In this document: positions 34,019-44,822 of the stretch, one piece after another | How positions within the stretch are numbered: position 1 is the stretch's first letter | Layout of the letters: every line of letters starts with the position of its first letter | From: Limnobacter sp. | Lineage (GTDB): Bacteria > Pseudomonadota > Gammaproteobacteria > Burkholderiales > Burkholderiaceae_B | Length of the DNA: 64,000 bases | Assembly (NCBI GenBank): GCA_029866125.1 | Contig: JARWZZ010000015.1 | Span: 1 to 64,000, forward strand | Reading direction: 5' to 3' | Made by a program: the position numbers and the translations under genes | The notes under the pieces: generated by a model | Database searches by the model: none | Told to the model about the DNA's origin: nothing | The model's input: the letters and a program-made list of their open reading frames with translations, nothing else

Positions 34019-35515
34019 TCAAGCAAAAAACAATGAAGCCAAGCCCAGGAAAATAAAGAAACCCATGCTGTCTGTGGTGAAAGTAAGCAGCACAGAGGAG
34101 CCCATGGCTGGGTCACGCCCCAATTTTTGCAATCCAATTGGCACACCGATACCAATCACGGCGCCCACCAGCAAATTCAACACAATAGCCAGCGTCATCA
34201 CCAAGCCCAAGCCCACCGCATTGGGCGAGCCCAAGTACAACAGCCAAGCAGCAAGCCCCGCCACCGTACCCCAAAAAATGCCATTCACACCCGCAATGGC
34301 CAATTCCTTTTTGAGTAACACGCGAATGTTGCTGCTGTTGACCTGCCCCAAAGCAATCGAGCGAATCATCAAGGTCATGGTTTGGTTGCCTGAGTTACCA
34401 GCCAAGCCGGCCACAATTGGCATCAGGGTTGCCAATGCAACCACCTTGGAAATTGTGCCTTCAAAACTGCCAATCACACGGCTTGCAAAAAACGCGGTAC
34501 ACAAGTTCAGCGCCAACCACAGCCAGCGGTTTTTGGCGGATTCCCACACCGAGGCAAACAGGTCTTCCTCTTCGCGCAAACCGGCCGTGGTCAAAATTTC
34601 AGACTCGGTTTGGTCACGAATAACGTCCAGCACCTCATCCACCGTGATACGGCCAATCAATTTGCCTGAAGGGTCCAACACCGGCGCGGACACCAAGTCA
34701 TAACGCTCAAACGCTTGGGCCGCCTCGTACATGTCATCCAGGGCGGAAAGGGTCAACACCTCACGGTTAATTACCTCCGACACCAAGGTTTCAGGTTCAT
34801 TGATCAACAGCCGGTCCAAAGGCAAACTGCCCTTGAACAAATCAAGGCGGTCGATCACAAACACTTGGTCGGTTTGCTCTGGCAGCTCATCAAAACGGCG
34901 CAGGTAACGCAACACCACTTCCAGCGTCACGTCGTCTCGAATGGTCACCATCTCGAAGTCCATGTGCGCACCCACGCTGTCTTCGGGGTAGGACATGGCT
35001 GCGCGCAATTGCTCGCGCTCTTCGAGCGACAAACTGGACGCCAGCTTTTCAACCACCTCGCGGGGGAGGTCAGGCGCCAAGTCGGCAATCTCGTCGGCAT
35101 CCAGCGATTCCGTCGCCGCATACAGCTCATCGCTGTCCATCGAGCGGATCAGCGTTTCACGTACCGAGTCAGACAACTCCAGCAGAATCTCGCCGTCTCG
35201 ATCGGAGTGAATGTTGTCCCAGACGATTAAACGATCATCTTGAGGCAAACTTTCCAGCACGTAAGCCACATCAGCCGGGTGGAGCTGATGCAGCTTGACA
35301 TTCAATTCACTTAAATGTTGCCGGTGCACCAGCCCTTCCACCAAGCTTTGGCGCTCTGGGTTGGCGTAGTTTTGCTGCTTGTGAAGCACACTTTCAATCA
35401 CCTGCTGCTTGCGCAACAAAGCCTGCACATCGGCCAAAGCACGATGGGCATCATCCAGTTCTTTGGGCAAAGAGACTTGCTCTTGCTCCTCAATCTCGAT
35501 GTGATTTTCTGACAC
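34019..35515 (-). CDS. mgtE: Magnesium transporter MgtE
   Basis: A 498-residue Mg2+ channel/transporter. The N domain (about 60-180, LHPADVAYVLESL) is a helical superhelix. A CBS pair follows (about 180-310, DELPEQTDQVFVID and LIGRITVDEVLDVI). Five membrane helices make up the rest, including the SGNQTMTLMIR motif and the ion-selective GNSGNQ region. Magnesium binding between the cytosolic domains closes the pore. It lies 27 bp downstream of the Na+/H+ antiporter and has no room for its own Mg riboswitch. Confidence 0.95.
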   Translation of the reverse strand: MSENHIEIEEQEQVSLPKELDDAHRALADVQALLRKQQVIESVLHKQQNYANPERQSLVEGLVHRQHLSELNVKLHQLHPADVAYVLESLPQDDRLIVWDNIHSDRDGEILLELSDSVRETLIRSMDSDELYAATESLDADEIADLAPDLPREVVEKLASSLSLEEREQLRAAMSYPEDSVGAHMDFEMVTIRDDVTLEVVLRYLRRFDELPEQTDQVFVIDRLDLFKGSLPLDRLLINEPETLVSEVINREVLTLSALDDMYEAAQAFERYDLVSAPVLDPSGKLIGRITVDEVLDVIRDQTESEILTTAGLREEEDLFASVWESAKNRWLWLALNLCTAFFASRVIGSFEGTISKVVALATLMPIVAGLAGNSGNQTMTLMIRSIALGQVNSSNIRVLLKKELAIAGVNGIFWGTVAGLAAWLLYLGSPNAVGLGLVMTLAIVLNLLVGAVIGIGVPIGLQKLGRDPAMGSSVLLTFTTDSMGFFIFLGLASLFFA

Positions 35516-35542
35516 TATGCGCTCAACCTCAAGGAAACAAAC

Positions 35543-36802
35543 TTACAACGCTTGAAACGCCAGAATGGCTACAACTGTAGGGCCCGATGCCGCAATAAAC
35601 AAACCGCCCGCACTGATGGACTCGTCCTTGAAAAAACCTTTCAGGATGGAATAACCCGCTGGGTTGGGTGCGTTTGCAATCACAGTTAAACCACCACCCG
35701 TTACCGCACCGGCCACCAAGGCATATTTAAACTCGTCATTCACACCTTCAACCAGCGAGCCCAAATAGGTCAACGCAGCGTTGTCGGTAATGGCGGTCAA
35801 GGCTGTGGCACCATAATACAAAGCAGTTGGGCTTAGTTTGGTCAGCACGTCTTGCAGCCACCAAGACTGCATGCCGCCCAGCACTACCAAACCTGCCAAG
35901 AAGAACGCAACCATCAAGCCCTCACGCAAAATCAAGCGGTCTTGAAAGCGACTGTAAGCAGTTGTGTAACCCAAGAAAAACAAAAACAAACCCATAAACA
36001 CGGCGGGATGGTGAGCAAACACAACCACACCCAGCAAAAACAGCAAATGCACCAAAATCACAAAGCTGGGCATGCCGTCAGACGCACCAGTTTCTGCGGG
36101 TTTCTTCATGGCACTCAGTTCCTTGGCAAACATAAAGGTAATAGCAGTCGCATTCACAAACACGGCAACAGCCGCCTTCCAACCAAATGTAGCCAACATG
36201 AATTGCATGTCAAACCCCCACTTGGCGGCCACCATCAACACGGGTGGCGCGGCAAACGGGGTCAACGTTCCGCCAATTGAAATATTGACAAACAAAACGC
36301 CCAAGGCTGCGTATTTGAGTCGCTCACTGATGCCCTGGGCATAAAAGCGATCACGAAGCAGCAAGGCCGCCAGCGTCATGGCTGCAGGCTCGGTAATAAA
36401 TGAGCCCAGCAAAGGCACGATGGAAAGGCACACAAAAAAGTAAGCCACCTGCCTGTCCACGGGAGCCACTGCAGCTAAAAATCGAACCAACCTACCCGCC
36501 AAAACCAAAATCGGTTTGCTGGCGGCAATCACCATAATTGCGAAGACAAACATGGGCTCGGTGTAATTCCGGGTGTCCGCGTACTTCACGGCCTCGTCAA
36601 AACCCAAAAAGTAAAACATGAACAAAATCAGTATCAAGGCCCAAAAGCCAAACACTGCTTCCACCTCACCCAGCAAATGCCACAAGCCTGAGTGGTTGGG
36701 TTGAGAGTGGGCTAGCTTTTCAAAAAACTTGACTGAGAAGGTGTGCAGCACCGCGATGGCAAACAGACTTGCCCCGATGATCTGAATGGTTGTTGGATTC
36801 AC
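35543..36802 (-). CDS. Putative Na+/H+ antiporter (PF07399)
   Basis: A 419-residue ion-transporter-superfamily protein with about eleven hydrophobic helices. GSFITEPAAMTLAALLL and the second-half TAITDNAALTYLGS form the paired re-entrant-type motifs of NhaD-like antiporters. The family PF07399 is a predicted sodium/proton exchanger. The start is GTG 36802 with GGGAA seven bases upstream. It lies between pabBC (41 bp) and mgtE (27 bp) in an apparent operon. Confidence 0.85.
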   Translation of the reverse strand: MNPTTIQIIGASLFAIAVLHTFSVKFFEKLAHSQPNHSGLWHLLGEVEAVFGFWALILILFMFYFLGFDEAVKYADTRNYTEPMFVFAIMVIAASKPILVLAGRLVRFLAAVAPVDRQVAYFFVCLSIVPLLGSFITEPAAMTLAALLLRDRFYAQGISERLKYAALGVLFVNISIGGTLTPFAAPPVLMVAAKWGFDMQFMLATFGWKAAVAVFVNATAITFMFAKELSAMKKPAETGASDGMPSFVILVHLLFLLGVVVFAHHPAVFMGLFLFFLGYTTAYSRFQDRLILREGLMVAFFLAGLVVLGGMQSWWLQDVLTKLSPTALYYGATALTAITDNAALTYLGSLVEGVNDEFKYALVAGAVTGGGLTVIANAPNPAGYSILKGFFKDESISAGGLFIAASGPTVVAILAFQAL

Positions 36803-36843
36803 TTGAGTTCCCGCGTTCTAGTTTGTAGTTAATGACGGTTTGA

Positions 36844-38904
36844 TCAGGAATGTCTTTGTGGAAAAATCACGGCCCCTTTTTGATTGAAACTCTGGCTGAC
36901 GATCTCATCGACCCTCACCCAACCCCTCAGGCTGTTGATTAACCAGACTTCGTCCGCCTGCGCCAAGTCTCCGATGTGCAGGGGATATTCCTTGATTCTA
37001 TTTTCACTCAAAAGCCGCTGGCGAAGCACCCCATTCAGTAAATTGACTCCATTGTTGACCCCATTTTCTTCTGAAATCCTTGGGGTTAAATAAACCGCCC
37101 CCATCTTCAGTACCAAGTTGAATCGACAAGTCTCGGTCAAGTACCCTTCTTCGTTGTACAGCAAAGTATCGAATGCGGCTTGGTTTTGGGCATCAATTTG
37201 GGGGGCAAAAGCATCATAGTGGGGTCGGTATGTGGTTTTGTGCTGAATAAAAGTGTTGAAATCTTCAAGCTCATGCGCAGGCCCCATCGGGCGGTCTGCC
37301 AACACCAAGCGTACTTTGCCTGATGGCGGCGCATCCAAAGGGAAAAGCTGTACCTCAAAATTTCCTTCAGCCGACAGCAACCAACGGCCCCGATATGCAA
37401 GTTTGGCAGGATCCACAGTGCTTTTTTCAGCCGAAACACCTTTTAGCAAAGGGTCAGAGTTAGACTCCGGCAGCGCGACCCCAGCCAACTGCTGCAACTT
37501 GGCTCGAATGTGGGTCTCATTCCACACATAAGAGAAATGCGCAGCGGAGTTTTTCATCCGCTTTAAATGAAGCTCCATGTTCTGCCACTCGTGATTCTCC
37601 AGCCTGACGGTCTCCAGAATGTCAAAATCAACAGTCTTGTCCCGCAAAAACACGGTTTTTTGCCACCACTCTTTGTGTTCATCCTGTTTGTTGGAATACC
37701 AAGTCAAGCCACTGCCTACGCCGTATTCAAAGTTGAGTTTACGAGTTTCCGAATTGCTTGAATGAGTGGCGACCAAGGTACGAATGGGCACCGAAAACCG
37801 CATCGACCCATCTGGCCGAAACAAACCCAAAGCACCGCAGTAGATGCCCCTTGGCGTGGTTTCCAGCTCAGCAATTCGTTTCATGGATTGAGCTTTGGGC
37901 GCGCCGGTCACACTGCCGCAGGGAAACAAGGCCCGAAACAAGTCCGATACAATGATGCCCGGCCGCGTCAGCCCCGAAATTGTGGAGGTCATTTGCTCCA
38001 CACTGGGTAAAGTCATGACATCAAAAAGCGACTCGGCCTGCACCGTCCGTGGCAAACACACACGGGCAAGGTCGTTGCGCAGCAGGTCCACAATCATGAG
38101 GTTTTCAGCGCGGTCTTTGCTGCTGTCGGCCAGTCGGGGGCTTTGGTCATTCGGTTTGCGGGTGCCCTTCATTGGGGAAGTTACAATTCGGCCTTGGCCG
38201 CCCTGCCCGCCCTGCCCACTTTCCCAAGTGAAAAACAGCTCAGGCGACAAACTCAAAATGGTTTGCTCAGTAAGGCCATCAATAGGCCCTTCAGGCAAAC
38301 GCAAAAACATGCTAAAAGCAGCGGGTTGGGCCGCAAAAAGCGTTAAAAACAACTTAAATAAGGCCAAGTTTGCTGCTTCTGTATCCTGCCCTTTCATGTT
38401 GGCAGTGGCCCGCAAGCGCGTAGTCAAATTGATTTGATAAAAATCACCGGAGGCAATCCATTCACGGACTTGGTCAAACGATGCGTCAAACCAAGACTGG
38501 CTATGCTCATTCAACCAAGGGGTCCAATCCAAAGCTGAAGCTGGGTCTAAACTTGTAGGGTCAAATGCGTTGTTGCAACGCTGATTCAACTCAGTCCAAG
38601 ACAAAACCTGCTCGGGTTGAAAGGCCATTGCAGTGGCAGCAGCATGGCCACCTTCAGGCACTGGCTGTACAATGTGAAGGGCGGAATCAAAAGCCGGAGC
38701 CGCCTCATAAGGCACACAGGCAAGCACCACCAGGCCCGCGCAGCTTTGCTGATGGGCTTCATCCAACAGGGCGGGTATAGCCGCAAGGCAGTTGCTTGTT
38801 TTGCACCATACGGGCTGGCCAACAGCAACATTCAGGTTATGTAAGGACTGGGCTGCGCCATGTTGACCCTCACACCACGCGGCAAAAACAGACTGCGTCA
38901 ACAT
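36844..38904 (-). CDS. pabBC: Aminodeoxychorismate synthase component I / lyase fusion (PabB-PabC)
   Basis: A fused folate-pathway enzyme of 686 residues. The PabB part (about 1-425) has SGDFYQINLT, GTRKPNDQSP, LMIVDLLRNDLARV and the signature FPCGSVTGAPK. The C-terminal part (about 440-686) is a class IV aminotransferase-like PabC with EEGYLTETCRFN and the closing GWV. Together they turn chorismate plus ammonia into p-aminobenzoate; the glutaminase PabA is not in the window. I prefer ATG 38904: a TACAAT box lies about 45 bp upstream, and the track's TTG 38934 would leave no leader. The start remains uncertain. Confidence 0.9.
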   Translation of the reverse strand: MLTQSVFAAWCEGQHGAAQSLHNLNVAVGQPVWCKTSNCLAAIPALLDEAHQQSCAGLVVLACVPYEAAPAFDSALHIVQPVPEGGHAAATAMAFQPEQVLSWTELNQRCNNAFDPTSLDPASALDWTPWLNEHSQSWFDASFDQVREWIASGDFYQINLTTRLRATANMKGQDTEAANLALFKLFLTLFAAQPAAFSMFLRLPEGPIDGLTEQTILSLSPELFFTWESGQGGQGGQGRIVTSPMKGTRKPNDQSPRLADSSKDRAENLMIVDLLRNDLARVCLPRTVQAESLFDVMTLPSVEQMTSTISGLTRPGIIVSDLFRALFPCGSVTGAPKAQSMKRIAELETTPRGIYCGALGLFRPDGSMRFSVPIRTLVATHSSNSETRKLNFEYGVGSGLTWYSNKQDEHKEWWQKTVFLRDKTVDFDILETVRLENHEWQNMELHLKRMKNSAAHFSYVWNETHIRAKLQQLAGVALPESNSDPLLKGVSAEKSTVDPAKLAYRGRWLLSAEGNFEVQLFPLDAPPSGKVRLVLADRPMGPAHELEDFNTFIQHKTTYRPHYDAFAPQIDAQNQAAFDTLLYNEEGYLTETCRFNLVLKMGAVYLTPRISEENGVNNGVNLLNGVLRQRLLSENRIKEYPLHIGDLAQADEVWLINSLRGWVRVDEIVSQSFNQKGAVIFPQRHS

Positions 38905-38993
38905 CCTTTCGGCCAACCGGGTTGGCCCCAACAATACAAAGGATTATTGTAACCCGGTACCTGCGCTGCGCTTAGTGCTTAGTTGAAGCTTAG

Positions 38994-40184
38994 CTATGGC
39001 TTCGTCAGCGCGAAGAAGTCATAGACTTCCTCTTTCATCGCCAAAGTGTCTGCAATGCCCATTCGAATCAATTCGCGGGTGTAATTGGCTTCAAACAACA
39101 GGTAACTCATCAGTGATGACCCACTGGCCTCCGTTGCGCCAAGGGCTGACAGCAAGGTTCTAACACTTCGAGGCAAATCACGTGCGTGCTGGGCAGCCAG
39201 TTCATCAATCCGCTGTGAAGGGGAAATCACCAACAATTTAATTGGCTTTAAGGGCGTGCGGTTGGCCACGTCGGTAGGCAACAGGCCCAAGGTTTTGTTC
39301 ACACGGGTTAAGCGCTCAATGTCAGTGGACAAGCTGTCCAAAAATATGGACGCCATCGCATGGCCCGCCACCCTTGCCAAACTGGGGTACGCCCGGTCAA
39401 CCTCAGTGGCCTCGGTGTGGCGCTCGTTGATTTGGCTTGCACCAATCACCATCACACGCGAAGCCCCCAAGTGGATCGCAGGGCTAATCGGCGCAAGCTG
39501 ACGCATGGAACCGTCCCCGAAGTATTCCATCTGTCCTTCAATCTCCAACTTGGTCGCTGGAAATACAAAGGGAATCGCTGCAGAAGCCAACAAATGCTCG
39601 ACTGTGATTCTGTCCTTGATTGCCACCCGCTGGCTTCGAATCCAAGGGTCTATGTGCTCATGCGACTGGAAAAAAGTCACGCTGCGGCCCGATGAATAAC
39701 TGGACGCGCTCACTGCCAAGGCTTTGATTTTGCCCTTCTCCATCGCCTCATCCATGCGGCGGAAATGCAAAGTTTGGTGAAGCAACTCACCCAAGGGCGA
39801 ATTGTCCAGCAAGGACTTCGGGCGCTTGCGCAGCATCCAGCCAATCGACAGGGCAGACAACCAACGCGCACCAGTCCGAATCATGCCAATGGAGTCAGCC
39901 CGAAAAACCTGCTCGGAATGGAAGTTTTCCCAAACCTTCAAAATACGGTCTGTGGATTGGTAGTAGTTGCGGCCCGCACAAGCCAGTGCAGCCGCATTGA
40001 TGGCGCCAGCTGAGGTGCCACATAAAATTTTGAACGGAAAATCCAAATCACGCCGGTTTTGTTGAATAAACCATTTGGACAATTGGTGCAGCACACCCAC
40101 TTGGTAGGCAGCACGCGCGCCACCACCGGTCAGGACCAAGCCTGCCATGTCTTCTTGATTGGTGTGTGGGTGATTTTTTTCCAT
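38994..40184 (-). CDS. Patatin-like phospholipase
   Basis: A 396-residue serine hydrolase. The oxyanion loop TGGGARAAYQVG (about 19-30) and nucleophile elbow GTSAGA (Ser58) are present, with the catalytic Asp in YFGDGSMRQ. It resembles bacterial RssA/YchK-type patatins with a DUF3336-like extra region, and would hydrolyse acyl esters of phospholipids near the inner membrane. I use ATG 40184; the track's TTG 40220 lies in the maeB terminator region. It is separated from maeB by that terminator and from pabBC by 89 bp. Confidence 0.9.
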   Translation of the reverse strand: MEKNHPHTNQEDMAGLVLTGGGARAAYQVGVLHQLSKWFIQQNRRDLDFPFKILCGTSAGAINAAALACAGRNYYQSTDRILKVWENFHSEQVFRADSIGMIRTGARWLSALSIGWMLRKRPKSLLDNSPLGELLHQTLHFRRMDEAMEKGKIKALAVSASSYSSGRSVTFFQSHEHIDPWIRSQRVAIKDRITVEHLLASAAIPFVFPATKLEIEGQMEYFGDGSMRQLAPISPAIHLGASRVMVIGASQINERHTEATEVDRAYPSLARVAGHAMASIFLDSLSTDIERLTRVNKTLGLLPTDVANRTPLKPIKLLVISPSQRIDELAAQHARDLPRSVRTLLSALGATEASGSSLMSYLLFEANYTRELIRMGIADTLAMKEEVYDFFALTKP

Positions 40185-40222
40185 GAATTCATTGTGCTCT
40201 GGAAACCCACTATCCCACAATG

Positions 40223-40246
40223 TAAAAAGGCGCCCAAAAGGCGCCT
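40223..40246 (-). terminator. Rho-independent terminator of maeB
   Basis: On the minus strand AGGCGCC-TTTTG-GGCGCCT is followed by TTTTT. It sits 31 bp after the maeB stop. Confidence 0.85.
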
Positions 40247-40276
40247 ACTTCACACATTTATGAACTTTTTACAACA

Positions 40277-42589
40277 TCAAGGATTAACCCTTTCGGAGTT
40301 TGCGTCCAAAACCGCCAGCGAAGCCATATTAACAATGCGGCGAACAGTGGCTGATGAAGTCAAAATATGCACAGGTTTGTCTGCACCCAAAAGCACAGGC
40401 CCAACCGCAATGCCGTTACCCGCCGCAGACTTTAACAAGTTGTATGAAATATTGGCTGCATCAATATTGGGGCAGACCAACAGGTTGGCCTCGCCGGTTA
40501 AAGCAGAGTCCGGCATGATGCTGCTGCGCACTGCAGCGTCAATTGCGCAATCTCCGTGCATCTCACCTTCCACTTGCAACCAAGGCGCTTGTTGGCGGAT
40601 CAGGTGCAAGGCCTCACGCATTTTCACTGCGGAAGGCTGGTTGCTTGAGCCAAAGTTAGAATGCGACAAAAGCGCAGCCTTGGGCTCGATGCCCAAGCGC
40701 ATCATTTCCTCAGCCGCCATGATTGTAATTTCAGCGATTTGCTCTGCGGTGGGGTCGTAATTGACATGCGTGTCCACCAAAAACACCTGGCGATTGGGCA
40801 ACATCAACCCGTTCATCGCGGCATAGGTGTTACATCCACTGCGGCGGCCAATCACTTGATCAACATAATGCAAATGCAGCGAATGGGTGCCAAATGTGCC
40901 GCAAATCATACCGTCGGCATGGCCTTTGGCAATCATCATAGAACCAATCAAGGTGTGGCGACGGCGCATTTCGATTTTGGCATACGCGGGGGTAACGCCC
41001 TTGCGCTTTGTCATGTCGTAATAGGCATTCCAGTACTCTTTGTAACGCGCATCGTATTCTGGATTAACCAATTCAAAATCAACACCGGCTTTGATACGCA
41101 AGCCAAAACGCTCAATACGGCGCTCAAGTACGGCGGGGCGACCAATCAAAATTGGCTTTGCCACGCCCTCGTCCACCACCACTTGAACGGCACGCAGCAC
41201 ACGCTCATCTTCCGCTTCAGCAAACACAATGCGTGATGTATTCGGGCTTTCTTCCACGCAGCGCTTGGCCACAGAGAAGATGGGCTTCATGAAAGTACCG
41301 GAGTGGTAAACAAAACGCTGAAGTTGGTCGCGGTAAGCATCCAAGTCCGCGATTGGGCGAGTGGCAACGCCGCTGTCCATTGCTGCTTGGGCTACTGCAG
41401 GTGCAATGTGCACAATCAAACGGGGGTCGAATGGTTTGGGAATCAAATACTCAGGACCAAAACTGAGGTTGTGCGAGCTGTAGGCCGATGCAACCACGTC
41501 CGATTGCTCTTTACGGGCCAGTTCAGCCACTGCGCGAACCGCCGCAATTTCCATTTCCTTGGTAATGGTGGTTGCACCCACATCCAAGGCACCACGGAAA
41601 ATGAAGGGGAAGCACAACACATTGTTGACTTGGTTCGGGTAGTCGGTGCGCCCGGTACACATCACCACGTCATCACGCACTTCTTTAACTTTCTCGGGCG
41701 TAATTTCAGGCGTGGGGTTGGCCAGCGCTAAAATCAAAGGCTTCGGGGCCATTGCCTTTACCATGTCTTGCTTTAGCACACCACCGGCGGACAGCCCCAA
41801 AAACACATCCGCATCCTTGATAATGTCAGCCAAAGTACGCCCTTCTGTTTCCTGCTCGTACTGGGCTTTGTCGGGGTCCATATTGTGGGTGCGGCCTTTG
41901 TAAACCACGCCATCAATGTCGGTCACCCAAATGTTTTTGCGGGGCAAGCCCAGCTCAACCAGCAAATCCAAACACGCCAAAGCAGCGGCCCCAGCACCCG
42001 AGGTTACAAACTTCACTTCTTTGATGCTTTTGCCAATGACTTCCAAGCCGTTCAAAATGGCTGCGCCCACCACAATTGCGGTGCCGTGCTGGTCGTCATG
42101 GAATACCGGAATCTTCATGCGGTCGCGCAATGCACGTTCGACTTTGAAGCAATCGGGCGCTTTGATGTCTTCTAGATTAATGCCACCAAAAGTGGGCTCA
42201 AGCGACTGAATAATTTCGATCAGCTTGTCAGGGTCAGATTCATTGATTTCAATGTCAAATACATCAATGCCCGCAAATTTTTTGAACAATACAGCTTTGC
42301 CTTCCATCACTGGCTTGGCGGCCAAAGGGCCAATGTTACCCAAACCCAACACAGCGGTGCCGTTGGTAATCACGCCCACCAAATTGGCGCGGGCGGTGTA
42401 GCGCATCGCAGTGCTTGGGTCTTTTTCAATTTCTTCACAGGCAGCGGCCACGCCCGGCGAATACGCCAGGGCCAAATCCCTTTGATTGATCAAACTTTTC
42501 GTGGCACTGATCTCCAACTTTCCCGGCTTGGGAAACTCGTGATATTCAAGTGCAGCTTGACGAAAGCGGGGGTCCATTGGAGTCGACAT
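40277..42589 (-). CDS. maeB: NADP-dependent malic enzyme with phosphotransacetylase-like domain
   Basis: A 770-residue two-part protein. The malic enzyme half (1 to about 425) has the N-terminal malic domain ([15 protein letters not shown]), the metal site (VFHDDQHGT) and the NADP Rossmann region ([15 protein letters not shown]). The second half (about 430-765) is phosphotransacetylase-like and in this family serves allosteric control, for example by acetyl-CoA. It decarboxylates malate to pyruvate, making NADPH during growth on organic acids. It is a single-gene unit. Confidence 0.97.
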   Translation of the reverse strand: MSTPMDPRFRQAALEYHEFPKPGKLEISATKSLINQRDLALAYSPGVAAACEEIEKDPSTAMRYTARANLVGVITNGTAVLGLGNIGPLAAKPVMEGKAVLFKKFAGIDVFDIEINESDPDKLIEIIQSLEPTFGGINLEDIKAPDCFKVERALRDRMKIPVFHDDQHGTAIVVGAAILNGLEVIGKSIKEVKFVTSGAGAAALACLDLLVELGLPRKNIWVTDIDGVVYKGRTHNMDPDKAQYEQETEGRTLADIIKDADVFLGLSAGGVLKQDMVKAMAPKPLILALANPTPEITPEKVKEVRDDVVMCTGRTDYPNQVNNVLCFPFIFRGALDVGATTITKEMEIAAVRAVAELARKEQSDVVASAYSSHNLSFGPEYLIPKPFDPRLIVHIAPAVAQAAMDSGVATRPIADLDAYRDQLQRFVYHSGTFMKPIFSVAKRCVEESPNTSRIVFAEAEDERVLRAVQVVVDEGVAKPILIGRPAVLERRIERFGLRIKAGVDFELVNPEYDARYKEYWNAYYDMTKRKGVTPAYAKIEMRRRHTLIGSMMIAKGHADGMICGTFGTHSLHLHYVDQVIGRRSGCNTYAAMNGLMLPNRQVFLVDTHVNYDPTAEQIAEITIMAAEEMMRLGIEPKAALLSHSNFGSSNQPSAVKMREALHLIRQQAPWLQVEGEMHGDCAIDAAVRSSIMPDSALTGEANLLVCPNIDAANISYNLLKSAAGNGIAVGPVLLGADKPVHILTSSATVRRIVNMASLAVLDANSERVNP

Positions 42590-42736
42590 GGCGGTTTCTC
42601 TGGTTAAAATAGTCGGCGAAGCCCTAAATTATAGGCGCAGACCGGGACAAGCCTCATAGGGATTTCCACAAATGACCTTAAGGATTTCAGTCGCCCCCCA
42701 ATCGGCAACCCCACTTTTCACCCAAAGTAGTAAAAA

Positions 42737-43915
42737 ATGCTGAAACTTTCACACCTTAGCCAGCAGGTTCAACCCTTCCATGTGATGGAACTTGTCAAGA
42801 AGGCCGAGGGAATCACCCAAGCGGGTCACGACGTGATTCACCTGTCAATTGGTGAGCCCGATTTTCCCATTCCCAGTTTGGTCAGCAGTGCCTTTCAGGA
42901 GGCAATTTCAAACACCAACACCCGGTACACCAACGCCTTGGGGCTTTGGCCTTTGCGTGAGGCAATTGCACAACACTATTGGGATACATTTCAAGTGAAG
43001 GTGGATGCAAGCCAAGTGGTGGTTACCGCAGGGTCTTCAGCCGCATTGAATTACGCCTGCTTGGCCTTGGTCAACCCGGGTCAAGAAGTGCTGCTGCCCG
43101 ACCCTGGCTACCCCTGTAACAAAACTTTTGTCCAAATTGCTGGGGGCGTTCCGCGCCCAATTGAGACATCCAGCGCGCAAAACTTTCAGCCCACCAGCCA
43201 GCAAGTGGAAGCTTTGTGGTCCGACAACACCGCCGGGCTTTTGCTGGCCTCCCCATCGAATCCAACCGGAACCCGAATTCAGACCGCCGCACTGGCCCAA
43301 ATTGCAGAGCTAACGGCACGCAAAAATGGCTTTTTAATCATGGATGAGATTTATCAATCCCTGTGCTACGGCAGCCCTGCACACAGCATTATGCAAATTA
43401 TAGGTGCACCCAGCGACAAAAACGGGGTTGTGGTGGTCAACAGTTTTTCGAAGTATTTTGGTATGACAGGGCTGCGCTTGGGCTGGATGGTTGTGCCGCC
43501 GCACCTGCTTAGCAGCATCGAAAAGCTGGCGCAAAACCTGGCCATATGCCCCAGCACCCCAGCCCAATGGGCTGCATTGGCCTGCTTTAAACCAAACACT
43601 TTGGATGAATGTGAACGCAGGCGGCTGGTGTTTTCTGAAAGGCGGGACTTCCTGCTGAAAGCCCTTCCGCAAGTCGGCCTGCACCTAAGCTCCAACCCCG
43701 AAGGCGCTTTTTACCTTTATCTGCCATCACCCTACGACAGTGACCCCTTTTGCACCGACCTACTGGAAAAAGCCCATGTGTGTGCAGTCCCAGGGAAAGA
43801 CTTCTCTGAAGTTGACGGCAACAAGATGTTTAGAATTTCTTACGCCAATTCCATGGACAATTTGGTGCGGGCAGTGGAACGAATCGAGAAATTCATGAAT
43901 GGTTTGCCCAACTAA
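42737..43915 (+). CDS. Class I/II PLP aminotransferase
   Basis: A 392-residue fold-type I aminotransferase. IHLSIGEPDFPIP, the R-Y-T-N-A-L-G-L-W-P-L-R-E segment, SPSNPTGT, and the PLP-lysine motif NSFSKYFGMTGLRLGW are all visible. It resembles the aspartate/alanine-type group (AspC/AlaT-like), but the amino-acid specificity is uncertain. The upstream 147-bp spacer is shared with divergent maeB. Confidence 0.9.
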   Translation: MLKLSHLSQQVQPFHVMELVKKAEGITQAGHDVIHLSIGEPDFPIPSLVSSAFQEAISNTNTRYTNALGLWPLREAIAQHYWDTFQVKVDASQVVVTAGSSAALNYACLALVNPGQEVLLPDPGYPCNKTFVQIAGGVPRPIETSSAQNFQPTSQQVEALWSDNTAGLLLASPSNPTGTRIQTAALAQIAELTARKNGFLIMDEIYQSLCYGSPAHSIMQIIGAPSDKNGVVVVNSFSKYFGMTGLRLGWMVVPPHLLSSIEKLAQNLAICPSTPAQWAALACFKPNTLDECERRRLVFSERRDFLLKALPQVGLHLSSNPEGAFYLYLPSPYDSDPFCTDLLEKAHVCAVPGKDFSEVDGNKMFRISYANSMDNLVRAVERIEKFMNGLPN

Positions 43916-43935
43916 AAGCCGTACACCACAATGCA

Positions 43936-43971
43936 AAAAAGCCCACCGTCTCCGACACGGCGGGCTTTCTT
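43936..43971. terminator. Bidirectional terminator
   Basis: AAAGCCC-a-CCGT / ACGG-c-GGGCTTT around a 7-nt loop, A-rich on the left and T-rich on the right. It lies between the convergent aminotransferase and transglycosylase genes. Confidence 0.85.
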
Positions 43972-43985
43972 GAGCACAACTTAAA

Positions 43986-44822
43986 TTAAGACATTTCTGG
44001 GTGTTTGGCTGTGTCCGCAACCACCAAGCCACTTCGGTACACTTGGTCGATTTTCGCTTTCAAGCCCAAAACTTTTTGCGGGTAACCGCGGTCATTGCCT
44101 GACACTGCGGCACCAACGTACCAACGCAAACCTGCTTGCACAGACCCTGCGCGCTTGGTGTACTCACGAATAATTTGCGCGCCAACACGCATATTCATTT
44201 CAGGATTCAGTGCCGACCAATCTTCACCATCAGACAGTTCTTCAAACTTGTCTTTGTGAATGTGCGCCATGATTTGCATCAAACCTTTGGCGCCCACTGG
44301 GCTGGCTGCAAATGGGTTGTACGACGATTCAACACCCATCACTGCAAGTATCAAAGTGGGGTCAACACCCTCTTCTTTACCCACTACAAACGCAAGCCTA
44401 ACCAAAGATTCAACTGCTTCATTTGACACGCGGAAGCGGCCCGACAAGTACTTCACCACATCGCGTTGACCGCGAGACAGTGGCTTGGCATCATCCGACA
44501 AGCTGTACGACACGGGCACAGCAGAGCCACCTGATCTTTCTTTGTTCGCTAACTTGGCAGCCTCAATGCGCTGCAACCATTCGGAGCCACCAATGGCCAA
44601 ACCTGTATTCAGCAGGTCCAACTCAGAAGCAAAAACCCGTTGAACAGGTTCCGAAAAAAACACTTTGGAACGTAGATCCTCATTGACGCCCACAGCAACA
44701 GTGAATGTTGTAATGGCTGCCAGAGTCACTACTCCGGTGATTGAAAGTGCTTTTCCAAGCTTGCGGGCAATTGAAGATGTCCCATCAAGCGAGAGCGTGC
44801 TTTCGTTCTGACGATCACTCAT
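43986..44822 (-). CDS. Lytic transglycosylase, SLT domain, membrane anchored
   Basis: A 278-residue protein with a single N-terminal membrane helix (about 27-46) and a C-terminal lysozyme-like SLT domain (about 145-270). The catalytic Glu is Glu165 in [11 protein letters not shown], and the GAKGLMQIM motif follows. It would cleave murein to anhydromuropeptides, the substrates of the AnmK pathway encoded elsewhere in the window. I use ATG 44822, which has GGAGG upstream; the track's TTG start at 44843 lies before that site. Confidence 0.93.
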   Translation of the reverse strand: MSDRQNESTLSLDGTSSIARKLGKALSITGVVTLAAITTFTVAVGVNEDLRSKVFFSEPVQRVFASELDLLNTGLAIGGSEWLQRIEAAKLANKERSGGSAVPVSYSLSDDAKPLSRGQRDVVKYLSGRFRVSNEAVESLVRLAFVVGKEEGVDPTLILAVMGVESSYNPFAASPVGAKGLMQIMAHIHKDKFEELSDGEDWSALNPEMNMRVGAQIIREYTKRAGSVQAGLRWYVGAAVSGNDRGYPQKVLGLKAKIDQVYRSGLVVADTAKHPEMS

